From assembly GCA_964442675.1 (NCBI GenBank), contig CAYUAE010000028.1:1-17371 (forward strand): a DNA stretch of 17,371 bases. Direction: 5' to 3'. This document shows, one piece after another, positions 1 through 7,036 of this stretch. The translations under genes were made by a program, and so were the position numbers. This DNA is from Methylomarinum sp964442675. Lineage in GTDB: Bacteria > Pseudomonadota > Gammaproteobacteria > Methylococcales > Methylomonadaceae. Below the pieces are notes generated by a model. The model had not been told where the DNA came from. It worked only from the letters and a program-made list of their open reading frames with translations, and made no database searches. Position 1 is the first letter of the stretch, and each line of letters starts with the position of its first letter.

Positions 1-1697
1 GTCTCGGCAACAGGCTCGTGCGTTTTAACCGGCGCTTCGGCTGTTTTTTCCAGGTTTTCTTTAGAATCTTCAATAATCGCCGCGATCTTGTCTGGTTCAA
101 CCCGCGTCATCAAAGGTTTGAATTTATTGATAGTATGATTCAGTAACGGTTTAGCAGTCGCAGGCCATAACTGAGATTCGATATTCAAAAACTGCTCGGC
201 ATTGCCTGCTAACACCGGCAATACAGGTTTTAGATAAGCAACCAGCACTCTGAACAGGTTAATCCCCATGGAACAAATCGCATGTAATTCGGCATCGCGA
301 CCTTCTTCCTTAGCGATAATCCAGGGTTTTTTCTCGTCAATATATTGATTGGCCTTATCGGCCAGCGCCATAATTTCACGCATGGCCTTGCCGAATTCAC
401 GTTTTTCATACAACTCGGCAATCACCTCATTGGCATCAATAAATTGCTGAAATAATGCCGGTTCGGCACATTCAGCCGACAAGGTGTTATCAAAGCGTTT
501 TTTGATAAATCCTGAGCAACGGCTGGCGATATTGACCACTTTGCCGACCAGGTCGGAATTGACCCGTTGACTGAAGTCATCAAAATTCAAATCCAGGTCA
601 TCGACACCAGCAGTCAGCTTTGCGGCAAAATAATAGCGCAGATATTCAGGATTGAGATGATTTAAATAAGTGCGGGCTTTGATGAAGGTACCCCGCGATT
701 TGGACATTTTCTCACCATTGACGGTTAGAAAACCATGCGCCCACACCGCGCTAGGTGTTCTGAAACCGGCACCGTATAACATGGCAGGCCAGAACAAGGC
801 ATGAAAATAGATAATATCTTTACCAATAAAATGATATAACTCGGCCGTGCTGTCCTTACCCCAATAATCATCGAAATCCAGGCCTTTCAGTTCGCATAAT
901 TTTTTAAAACTGGCCATATAACCGATAGGCGCATCCAGCCAGACATAAAAATATTTACCTGGCGCATCCGGGATTTCAAAACCAAAATAAGGCGCATCCC
1001 GGGAAATATCCCATTGTTGCAAGCCATTTTCCAACCACTCAGCCATTTTATTCCGTACTTCCGGTTGCAAATGGCCGGGTTGATTAACCCACTCTGCCAG
1101 CATGTCGCTGAAATCTGCCAGATTGAAAAAGAAATGTTCCGATTCTTTTTCGACAGGTTTTTCGCCTGAAACCACTGACACCGCATTTTTCAAATCGGTG
1201 GGCGAATAGGTTGCGCCACAGACTTCACAACTGTCGCCATATTGATCTTTAGCACCACATTTCGGACAATCACCTTTAATGAAGCGGTCTGGAAGAAACA
1301 TTTTTTTCACTGGATCATACGCTTGTACAATCGTGCGCTTGCTGATATGTCCAGCATCGCGTAATCGCGTATAGATCAGTGCTGAAAGTTCTTTGTTTTC
1401 AGGCGAATGAGTGCTGTGATAATGATCGAAAGCCACACCAAAGTCGTCAAAATCGGCACGATGTTCCTTTTCAACCTGGGCGATCAACTGCTCCGGCGTG
1501 ATGTTTTCTCGATCGGCACGCAACATGATCGGCGTGCCATGCGTATCATCCGCGCAGACGTAATGACAACAATGCCCCCGCTGCTTCTGAAATCGAACCC
1601 AAATGTCGGTCTGGATATATTCAACCAAATGTCCCAGATGAATAGGGCCATTGGCATAAGGCAATGCGCTGGTAACGAGAATTTTTCTTTCGGACAT
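1..1697 (-). CDS. metG: Methionine--tRNA ligase, 3' end outside window
   Basis: Charges tRNA-Met with methionine in the cytoplasm. About 565 codons are present, reading leftward from ATG at 1697; the stop lies beyond base 1. The N-terminus (MSERKILVTSALPYANGPIH) carries the class I HIGH-type motif as HLGH near residue 22. A four-cysteine zinc knuckle (CPKC...CEVC) lies near residues 142-160, and the KMSKS loop (GEKMSKSRG) near 330, all at the spacing expected for the E. coli-type enzyme. The visible C-terminal part ends in an acidic, Ala/Pro/Glu-rich linker. The usual C-terminal tRNA-binding domain of the roughly 670-residue family would therefore lie outside the window, and its presence cannot be checked. 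The gene is divergent from the small membrane-protein gene at 1894, with 196 bases between them. The start is preceded by GAGAG, a modest ribosome binding site. Identification is very secure. Confidence 0.97.
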   Translation of the reverse strand, partial: MSERKILVTSALPYANGPIHLGHLVEYIQTDIWVRFQKQRGHCCHYVCADDTHGTPIMLRADRENITPEQLIAQVEKEHRADFDDFGVAFDHYHSTHSPENKELSALIYTRLRDAGHISKRTIVQAYDPVKKMFLPDRFIKGDCPKCGAKDQYGDSCEVCGATYSPTDLKNAVSVVSGEKPVEKESEHFFFNLADFSDMLAEWVNQPGHLQPEVRNKMAEWLENGLQQWDISRDAPYFGFEIPDAPGKYFYVWLDAPIGYMASFKKLCELKGLDFDDYWGKDSTAELYHFIGKDIIYFHALFWPAMLYGAGFRTPSAVWAHGFLTVNGEKMSKSRGTFIKARTYLNHLNPEYLRYYFAAKLTAGVDDLDLNFDDFSQRVNSDLVGKVVNIASRCSGFIKKRFDNTLSAECAEPALFQQFIDANEVIAELYEKREFGKAMREIMALADKANQYIDEKKPWIIAKEEGRDAELHAICSMGINLFRVLVAYLKPVLPVLAGNAEQFLNIESQLWPATAKPLLNHTINKFKPLMTRVEPDKIAAIIEDSKENLEKTAEAPVKTHEPVAE

Positions 1698-1735
1698 GGC
1701 TCTCAGTGATTAACACAACAAAAAATGAACCGGTT

Positions 1736-1744
1736 ATTATGGCA
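1736..1744 (-). promoter_or_regulatory. Candidate extended -10 promoter for metG
   Basis: Reading leftward, TGC followed by CATAAT resembles an extended -10 element (TGnTATAAT, one mismatch in the hexamer). It would start transcription near 1729 and give an untranslated leader of about 30 bases before the metG ATG. No convincing -35 hexamer is visible, which is tolerated for extended -10 promoters. The rest of the 1698-1893 divergent gap is AT-rich. It contains an 8-base inverted repeat (TTTTTGTT at 1747-1754, AACAAAAA at 1767-1774) of unknown meaning. This is inference from pattern only. Confidence 0.3.
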
Positions 1745-1893
1745 TATTTTTGTTCAATTTTCATTAAACAAAAAGTCGCTTACACCTATACTTCATATCG
1801 TGAAGACATCTCAATATTTTTAGAACTAAAACTGAACTCGCTGCTATTTTTCAGCTCTTAATTCAGATTTAAGTCCTCCATAAAAACTAGAAC

Positions 1894-2301
1894 ATGGCAT
1901 TAAAAGCATTTTATGAAAACGCATTAACACGCCTGCTATTAAAAATAGCCCTCTTCCTGTTGCTTTTTTATTTTCCCTATGAAATTGCCCATTACATCTT
2001 TGTTTTATTACACTATATATACGAGGGCCTGGATTTCCTGTTTGAAGAATTACTGGTGCATGGTTTTGGCCTGACCAAATTCCAAAGCCACTTAGTTTTT
2101 TTCTATTCAAGTTGTGCGGCAGGACTTTATGCCTTGTATTGGTTGTGGCGGAAAATGCCAACACTCATTGGAAAAATAAAACATCAATACCATTACACCG
2201 CAGAAACCATAGCGAATTTTTGGTACGCCCAGCCTTTCATGTATAAAATTGCACTGGTCATTGTGTTAATGTTATTTTTCAAGCTTTACATTTTATTCTA
2301 G
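1894..2301 (+). CDS. Small integral membrane protein of unknown function
   Basis: A 135-residue protein that I do not recognise. It is strongly hydrophobic and aromatic-rich, with likely membrane segments at about residues 13-42 (possibly two short helices), 66-86 and 114-134. A loop at about 87-113 carries several basic and His/Tyr residues (RKMPTLIGKIKHQYHY). There is no cleavable signal peptide and no catalytic motif. The central stretch around FEELLVHGFGLTKFQSH is the most distinctive part. The ATG at 1894 lacks a clear ribosome binding site. The stop is only 13 bases before dtd on the same strand, so the two are probably co-transcribed. An open frame on the opposite strand (1844-2164) is taken as a shadow, because this strand's product has a coherent membrane-protein composition. 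The gene call is fairly secure; the function is unknown. Confidence 0.75.
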   Translation: MALKAFYENALTRLLLKIALFLLLFYFPYEIAHYIFVLLHYIYEGLDFLFEELLVHGFGLTKFQSHLVFFYSSCAAGLYALYWLWRKMPTLIGKIKHQYHYTAETIANFWYAQPFMYKIALVIVLMLFFKLYILF

Positions 2302-2314
2302 TTCTAAAAACATC

Positions 2315-2758
2315 ATGATTTCAATTATTCAACGCGTGACTCAAGCCCAGGTTTCAGTTGACTCGCACTGCGTCGGAAACATCAAGCAAGGCATCATGGC
2401 GCTGGTCGCTGTTGAAAAAAATGATACTGAACAGCAGGCCGACCGCTTATTAGAACGCATTCTGAATTATCGTATTTTTTCGGATGAACTTGGCAAAATG
2501 AATCTGAGCCTGCGTGATATAAATGGTGGTTTGCTGTTGGTTCCACAATTTACCCTCGCAGCAGACACACAGAAAGGTAACCGCCCGAGTTTTGCTTCAG
2601 CTGCACCGCCAGAAAAAGGGCGTGAATTATTCCACTATCTGCAACAACGGGCGAAGATGGTTTACCCCAATACTGAATTTGGTCAGTTTGGAGCCGATAT
2701 GCAGGTGAGCTTGATCAATGATGGCCCTGTCACATTTACGCTACGGGCTAAAGCCTGA
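2315..2758 (+). CDS. dtd: D-aminoacyl-tRNA deacylase
   Basis: Hydrolyses D-aminoacyl-tRNAs (and mischarged glycyl-tRNA), recycling tRNA and keeping D-amino acids out of proteins. The 147-residue protein is full length for the family, which acts as a homodimer. The N-terminus is MISIIQRVTQAQVSVD. The active-site strand is seen as VPQFTLAADT near residues 76-85. The NRPSF segment follows, and the C-terminal NDGPVTF contains the Gly-Pro motif (about 136-137) that the family uses to exclude L-amino acids. The usual SQFTL box reads PQFTL here, so Ser is replaced by Pro while the Thr is kept. The start ATG lacks an obvious ribosome binding site. It lies 13 bases after the membrane-protein gene, so translation may be coupled. 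The gene converges on the ABC permease gene, with stops 11 bases apart and no clear terminator between them. Confidence 0.96.
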   Translation: MISIIQRVTQAQVSVDSHCVGNIKQGIMALVAVEKNDTEQQADRLLERILNYRIFSDELGKMNLSLRDINGGLLLVPQFTLAADTQKGNRPSFASAAPPEKGRELFHYLQQRAKMVYPNTEFGQFGADMQVSLINDGPVTFTLRAKA

Positions 2759-2769
2759 CGCCACACGCA

Positions 2770-3573
2770 TCAGCCGCGCCCTTTTCGCATCATCATGCCT
2801 TTAGACGGGTTATAGCCTAAAATGGCCAACAGCATAAAAATAACAAAGGCAGCGCCGGTATAAATCAATGCATATTGATTTAATTGTCCATATAAGGCAA
2901 AGCGGATGAGCTCAACCGCCTGGGAAAACGGGTTGTATTGAGCAATCCAATACAGCCATTCGCTGGATTCTTTGATTTTCCACAGAGGATACAAGGCTGT
3001 TGACATAAAAAACATTGGAAAAATCACGAAATTCATCACCCCGGCAAAGTTTTCCAGTTGCTTAATAAACGACGATAACAACAAGCCCAACGCACCCAGC
3101 ATCATGCCAGACAAAACCAAAGCGGGAAATACCCAGAGCAAGCCGACCAAGGGCGGTTGAATACCATACAGCCAGGCAATCCCCAAAAACACATAGGCTT
3201 GTAAAATAGACACAAACGTGCCCGCCACCAGTTTTGCCATTAACAGAAATCCACGCGGCAACGGCGCGACCATCAGTATGCGCATACTGCCCATTTCGCG
3301 GTCATATACCATTGACAATGAGCTTTGCATACCGTTAAAAAGCTGAATCATGCCGAGCAGTCCCGGTGTGATATAAACCTCGTATAGAATATAGGTCTCA
3401 TAGGGTGGCGTGATGGCGATACCCAATGCGGCGCGAAAGCCTGCGGCAAACACAAACAGCCAGACCAGCGGCCTGACCAGTGCAGCAATAAAGCGTTCCC
3501 GTTGATATAGAAAACGCCAGACTTCTCGGCTGACAATGCCGGACAATGCCCGCCAATAATGTAAAATCCTCAT
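2770..3573 (-). CDS. ABC-2 type permease of PQQ-associated alcohol ABC system
   Basis: A 267-residue integral membrane protein with about six hydrophobic segments (roughly residues 30-50, 64-82, 108-133, 142-168, 176-197 and 234-253). It carries the ABC-2 permease signature in its second half (MSTALYPLW...YWIAQYNPFSQAVELIRFALYG, about 190-229) and a cytoplasmic DREMGSMRILMVAPL loop near 91-105. ABC-2 permeases normally drive export or flipping across the inner membrane. Family recall places it with the permease found next to PQQ-dependent alcohol dehydrogenase genes (PedC-like, in the P. putida ped cluster); this cannot be searched here. ATG at 3573 overlaps the ATPase stop as ATGA, so translation is coupled. 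It is the last gene of the four-gene operon. The substrate is unknown. Confidence 0.9.
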   Translation of the reverse strand: MRILHYWRALSGIVSREVWRFLYQRERFIAALVRPLVWLFVFAAGFRAALGIAITPPYETYILYEVYITPGLLGMIQLFNGMQSSLSMVYDREMGSMRILMVAPLPRGFLLMAKLVAGTFVSILQAYVFLGIAWLYGIQPPLVGLLWVFPALVLSGMMLGALGLLLSSFIKQLENFAGVMNFVIFPMFFMSTALYPLWKIKESSEWLYWIAQYNPFSQAVELIRFALYGQLNQYALIYTGAAFVIFMLLAILGYNPSKGMMMRKGRG

Positions 3574-4307
3574 GCCGCCATGCCCTCCGTCAACCGACTG
3601 AAGGCCTCTCGAATGGTGTCGGTGCCGGTTTTTTGCAACACCTCGCTTACCACACCATCAGCTTTAATCTTGCCCTGATGCAGAATCACCAGCTTATCAT
3701 CCGGATAAATTTCATCGACCAAATGCGTGGCCCATAAAACGGCTATTTTTTCATCCTTCACCAATGCATGCACATGCTCAACAATGCCTTGTCGACTCGG
3801 CATATCCAGGCCCACAGTCGGTTCATCCAGCAATAATAATTGCGGTTTGTGCAATAAGGCTCGGGCAATCTCCACACGACGCTTATGCCCGCCATTAAGC
3901 TGCCGAACTTTTTCTTTGCGACGATGATACATTTCGAACCGCTCCAGTTCCTGCTTGATGCGCTGTTCTGCCTGTTTTCGACTCATGCCATGCAAGGCGG
4001 CATGATAACGCAGGTTCTGCAGGACGGTTAAATCCGGATCTAATGTCGTCTGTTGAAACACGACGCCTAATTTTGCCAATGCCTTGAGACTTTCCTGCTT
4101 AATGTCAAAGCCGCACAGGGCGATACGCCCTTCACGACAATCATAAAGTCGCGTAATCAGTGCAAATAAGGTGCTTTTTCCGGCGCCGTTCGGCCCTAAC
4201 AAGACACAGCATTCGGCAGGCTGGATCGTCAAATTGACATTATCCAAGGCCTTTTTTTTACCGTAGGCAAAACTTAATTGTTCAATCTCCAGCGCCGGCT
4301 TTTTCAT
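3570..4307 (-). CDS. ABC ATPase of PQQ-associated alcohol ABC system
   Basis: The 245-residue nucleotide-binding subunit that would power the ABC-2 permease encoded just downstream. From ATG at 4307, Walker A is GPNGAGKST (residues 38-46), and the Q-loop lies in VVFQQTTLDPDLTV. The signature is LNGGHKRRVEIARAL rather than the usual LSGGQ. Walker B is LLLLDEPTVGLD, and the H-loop is in VLWATHLVDE. A longer frame starts at a TTG (4328) with no ribosome binding site. The ATG at 4307 overlaps the preceding stop as ATGA and gives a normal N-terminus (MKKPALEIEQLSFAYG), so it is preferred. The protein belongs to the DrrA/CcmA-like exporter ATPase class. The LNGGH(K/R)RRVEIARAL pattern is what I recall for the ATPase associated with PQQ-dependent alcohol oxidation. 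Subunit assignment is secure; the transported molecule is not known. Confidence 0.92.
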   Translation of the reverse strand: MKKPALEIEQLSFAYGKKKALDNVNLTIQPAECCVLLGPNGAGKSTLFALITRLYDCREGRIALCGFDIKQESLKALAKLGVVFQQTTLDPDLTVLQNLRYHAALHGMSRKQAEQRIKQELERFEMYHRRKEKVRQLNGGHKRRVEIARALLHKPQLLLLDEPTVGLDMPSRQGIVEHVHALVKDEKIAVLWATHLVDEIYPDDKLVILHQGKIKADGVVSEVLQKTGTDTIREAFSRLTEGMAA

Positions 4308-5263
4308 GGTCTTGACACGATGCCCCAAGGATAACGCCCAACCGCAACGGATTTAATGACTTTATGTGCGTCCAAATCAATAATCGAAATATCGTTACTG
4401 ACACCATTGGTTGTATAGAGACGCTTTTGATCGGGCGAAAAGGCCAGGTTCCAGACACGCTGACCGACCAACAGAAATTTTTCCACTTCCAGCGTTTGAG
4501 CATTGATCACAGCGACACGATTAGCCGGCCCCATGGCGACATAAGCCCACTGCTGAGCGGCATCGATCACTACCCCGACCGGCTGTATTTTATCATCTGT
4601 AACCGTTGGAATACTGAGGGCCAGTTTTTTGATGATTTTCTTGCTGGCAACATCAATAATCATCAAACTCCCTGCCATTTCTGATGTTACCCAAAGCTGT
4701 TTACCATCGGCACTGAAGCTGGCACCGCGCGGACGCGGATCGACCAGGGTATTGGCGACAACCTGATGGCTTGCAGGGTCGATCCAATGCACCATATTGG
4801 TGGTTTCTGATGCGCTGACCACCCATTTGTTATCGGGACTTACCGCTACCGCTTCAGGCTCGACACCGACAGGAATCCTCGCAACGACCTTGCGCTGTTT
4901 AATATCGATAACCGTGACCTGATTATCGTCTTCGTTGGAAACATACAATAAACTGCCGTCCGGACTTTGTGCAAAGGTTTCGGGGTCTTCTCCCGAAGGC
5001 AACTGGCCAATTTCGGCCAAGGTTTCAGCGTCAATTATCTTAATGGTATCGTCATCACTGGTTGCCACATAAAGCTGTGTGCCGTCTTTGCTGAGCAAAA
5101 TTCCGCGCGGACGCTGACCAACTGTAACCGTTTTTATCAATGCCCCCGCCTCGGCATCCACGACAGCTAAGGCATTATCTTTTTCCAGCGTGACATAAAC
5201 AGTATCAGCCCCGGCATTGACTGCTAACAACAAACCTAAAATACCTGCAACGTACTTCAACAT
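4304..5263 (-). CDS. Secreted YVTN-type beta-propeller, PQQ-catabolism associated
   Basis: A 319-residue periplasmic protein made of about seven repeats of roughly 42 residues. Each has the YVTN pattern: YV(S/T)N/E...V.VID....KV...I.VG..P......SPDG. It therefore predicts a seven-bladed beta-propeller. A signal peptide is visible (MLKYVAGILGLLLAVNAGA, cleavage near residue 19). A longer frame reaches 5302, but ATG at 5263 has a good ribosome binding site (GGAG, 8 bases upstream) and starts exactly at the signal peptide. It begins 1 base after the binding-protein stop, and its own stop overlaps the ATPase start. Family knowledge: proteins of this kind accompany PQQ-dependent alcohol dehydrogenases and the ABC genes seen here. 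There are no Cys-His haem motifs, and the PQQ-binding repeats of the dehydrogenases themselves are not evident. The role is probably a periplasmic scaffold or ligand-binding partner, which is inference. Confidence 0.9.
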   Translation of the reverse strand: MLKYVAGILGLLLAVNAGADTVYVTLEKDNALAVVDAEAGALIKTVTVGQRPRGILLSKDGTQLYVATSDDDTIKIIDAETLAEIGQLPSGEDPETFAQSPDGSLLYVSNEDDNQVTVIDIKQRKVVARIPVGVEPEAVAVSPDNKWVVSASETTNMVHWIDPASHQVVANTLVDPRPRGASFSADGKQLWVTSEMAGSLMIIDVASKKIIKKLALSIPTVTDDKIQPVGVVIDAAQQWAYVAMGPANRVAVINAQTLEVEKFLLVGQRVWNLAFSPDQKRLYTTNGVSNDISIIDLDAHKVIKSVAVGRYPWGIVSRP

Positions 5264-5264
5264 G

Positions 5265-6446
5265 CTATTCTCCAAGATGACAACGTGTTTCGGGCTGATC
5301 ATAGCCCAAACTATCCAGCTCTGTTTCAGGATGTAAAAAGCCGTCTAAAGGCGCTACGGCCACTAAAGAGCGAGCCGCCGCCAATAAAACGGGTTGCCGT
5401 AGCTGCCCGTTCCAGCGTCTGAATGACAAAGGCCGGCCTTTATAGCCTTGCAAGGCTAATTGATCACTGAGTAAATAGGCTTTTAAATCACCAACCTTAT
5501 TCGATTGTGTGCGCGTCGCCGCTTCACCAATGGCTCTTACGGCTAAATAGGCACCGTAGTCCTCTTCCTCCATCCAGCGCCCGGCATAGTCTTTGAAACG
5601 GTTCTGCATTTGCACAGCCCCCCATTGTTCATGGGTTCTGTGCCAGGCTGTGGCAATCAGCCCCTGAGTACCGATAACCGGCCTTGGCAACCAGGTTCGA
5701 TAACTGAAGTATTCACCAAACAACCCTTGTTCATCGGCCACAACCAGAACATCATATTCCGAGACATCCTGGGTAAAAACCGGCACATCTGATTGTGCGG
5801 TGCGCCTGGCATCATAGGTGTGCAGCCATTGTTTTTCAGCAACAATGTCCATGCCAAAACGTTCCGCTGCGCGTCGCAATGCCTGAGCAAAGCGTTTATC
5901 ATCTTCTGTCGGCCCAACCACTAAAAACCATTTCTGCCAGCGTTTTTTTAACATATATTGCGCCAAAGCGTCAGCACGCATGGCACGACTCGGCAAAATA
6001 TGCAGCACATTATCCCGGCAAAATTCATTCCGCAGCTCGTCGGCCCGACTGACCGCATCAAAAATCAGCTTGGTTTTAGCCTCATCCAGGTCGGCCAATT
6101 TCAACAGTTGATTATCGGACACATTGACGACAAACAAATCAGAATCGCCCGCATGCTGCTTAAAAGCCGCCGGTACACTTTCACCCAGTGGAATAATGAC
6201 ATGCCTCAACTCAAAATGCTGCCCGGTAAACTGACCTGTCGTATTATTATCCGCAATCGCCATTTCAGCACCTTTAAGACCTTTGTGCTGAATAAACACA
6301 TCAAGATTGGACAAGGCAGCAGGCACTTGCTTTTCCTGACTTAAAAAAACAATGCTTATTTTTTGTTTTTCATCGGCAAACACAGAATACTGAATCTCTA
6401 CTAAAAGCAAACCGATAATAAAGAAATATTTAAACAATTGATTCAT
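5265..6446 (-). CDS. Periplasmic binding-protein-like component, PQQ-associated ABC system
   Basis: A 393-residue secreted protein with a signal peptide (MNQLFKYFFIIGLLLVEIQY..., cleavage after SVFA, about residue 24). The mature part has the type I periplasmic-binding-protein layout of ABC receptors for amino acids and branched substrates (Leu/Ile/Val-binding-like). The C-terminus (RQPVLLAA...DGFLHPETELDSLGYDQPETRC) matches my recollection of the binding protein of the PQQ-dependent alcohol dehydrogenase ABC system. The ATG at 6446 is chosen over a TTG at 6455; neither has a strong ribosome binding site. It is the first gene of the four-gene operon and is divergent from the PilZ gene, so the operon promoter should lie in 6447-6608. 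A binding protein is usual for importers, yet the permease encoded here is of the export-type ABC-2 class, so it may act as a sensor or periplasmic partner. Confidence 0.88.
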   Translation of the reverse strand: MNQLFKYFFIIGLLLVEIQYSVFADEKQKISIVFLSQEKQVPAALSNLDVFIQHKGLKGAEMAIADNNTTGQFTGQHFELRHVIIPLGESVPAAFKQHAGDSDLFVVNVSDNQLLKLADLDEAKTKLIFDAVSRADELRNEFCRDNVLHILPSRAMRADALAQYMLKKRWQKWFLVVGPTEDDKRFAQALRRAAERFGMDIVAEKQWLHTYDARRTAQSDVPVFTQDVSEYDVLVVADEQGLFGEYFSYRTWLPRPVIGTQGLIATAWHRTHEQWGAVQMQNRFKDYAGRWMEEEDYGAYLAVRAIGEAATRTQSNKVGDLKAYLLSDQLALQGYKGRPLSFRRWNGQLRQPVLLAAARSLVAVAPLDGFLHPETELDSLGYDQPETRCHLGE

Positions 6447-6488
6447 GCTGGCCAATAATAATTTGAAAAATACACGCTAACCCTCGCC

Positions 6489-6530
6489 TTGCCGACAATA
6501 CAGGCTGTTGATAGCTGAACAGATCGGCAA
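6489..6530. repeat. Nested inverted repeats in divergent promoter gap
   Basis: Perfect 7-base arms TTGCCGA (6489-6495) and TCGGCAA (6524-6530) enclose a second pair, CTGTT (6505-6509) and AACAG (6518-6522). The structure sits in the 162-base gap between the leftward ABC operon and the rightward PilZ gene. It could be an operator for a dimeric regulator or a hairpin in the leader of the ABC operon. The sequence does not decide between them. I see no convincing -35/-10 pair in this gap. Confidence 0.35.
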
Positions 6531-6608
6531 ATTTATGCCACTTAAAAATTGCAATTTCACTCATTTAGGTCAATACTTAAACGTATTATTGTTTATCACC
6601 TTCGGCTA

Positions 6609-7016
6609 ATGACATCAACAACTGAAGACCAAAAACAAGACGATGATTTTTTTCGCGATCTCGACGAGGATACCGGCTTCATCAACAAACGTACCGCAGT
6701 ACGTTATATTCGTAAAGATATTACAACTGTTGTATTGATTCGGGGTCTGTTCAGCACATCCAAACTTATGGTCAATCTAGTAGACATCAGCAGCAAGGGT
6801 GCTTTGATTGCATGCAGTAAAAAGTTTCCTCGAAATAAAAATGTATCTTTACAATTGATTTTCAAAGATGGAAAAGTCTTCCGAATTGATGCGACCATCC
6901 GCCATCATCGACAGTCAAAAGGGTGTTATTTTTATGGCCTGAAATTCAACCATGTTAACGACAAGCTCGGCGAACATTTGCTCAATACCCAGACAGATTT
7001 TCTATTCAAACAGTGA
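6609..7016 (+). CDS. PilZ-domain protein, predicted c-di-GMP receptor
   Basis: A 135-residue protein consisting of an acidic N-terminal tail (residues 1-25, rich in D/E/Q/T) and a single PilZ domain. Both c-di-GMP contact motifs are intact: RxxxR as RTAVR (28-32) and (D/N)xSxxG as DISSKG (59-64). It should therefore bind the second messenger, which is family knowledge applied here. There is no second domain (no GGDEF, EAL, glycosyltransferase or YcgR-N) and no membrane segment, so it would act through a partner protein. A longer frame begins at a TTG (6549); the ATG at 6609 is preferred, although its ribosome binding site is weak. The gene is divergent from the ABC operon and convergent with corC (20 bases between stops). 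Its target (motility, pili, polysaccharide) cannot be deduced from the neighbours. Confidence 0.9.
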   Translation: MTSTTEDQKQDDDFFRDLDEDTGFINKRTAVRYIRKDITTVVLIRGLFSTSKLMVNLVDISSKGALIACSKKFPRNKNVSLQLIFKDGKVFRIDATIRHHRQSKGCYFYGLKFNHVNDKLGEHLLNTQTDFLFKQ

Positions 7017-7036
7017 CAAGCTGTTGAATACACCGG

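Noticed and set aside
1407..1709. Rightward 100-residue open frame overlapping the metG 5' end
   Set aside because: It lies wholly antisense to highly conserved MetG codons, shows no domain and no ribosome binding site; a shadow frame.
1844..2164. Leftward 106-residue open frame opposite the small membrane-protein gene
   Set aside because: Its composition is not protein-like, while the rightward frame encodes a coherent membrane protein placed just ahead of dtd.
2759..2769. Shared terminator between convergent dtd and the ABC permease gene
   Set aside because: Only 11 bases separate the stops and no stem followed by a T-run is visible on either strand.
5264..5302. Longer N-terminus for the beta-propeller protein
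   Set aside because: It overlaps the preceding gene and would put 13 residues ahead of an evident signal peptide; ATG at 5263 has a good ribosome binding site.
6549..6608. TTG-initiated 20-residue extension of the PilZ protein
   Set aside because: There is no ribosome binding site, and an ATG further in gives a normal PilZ protein. The extension would also reach into the probable promoter gap.
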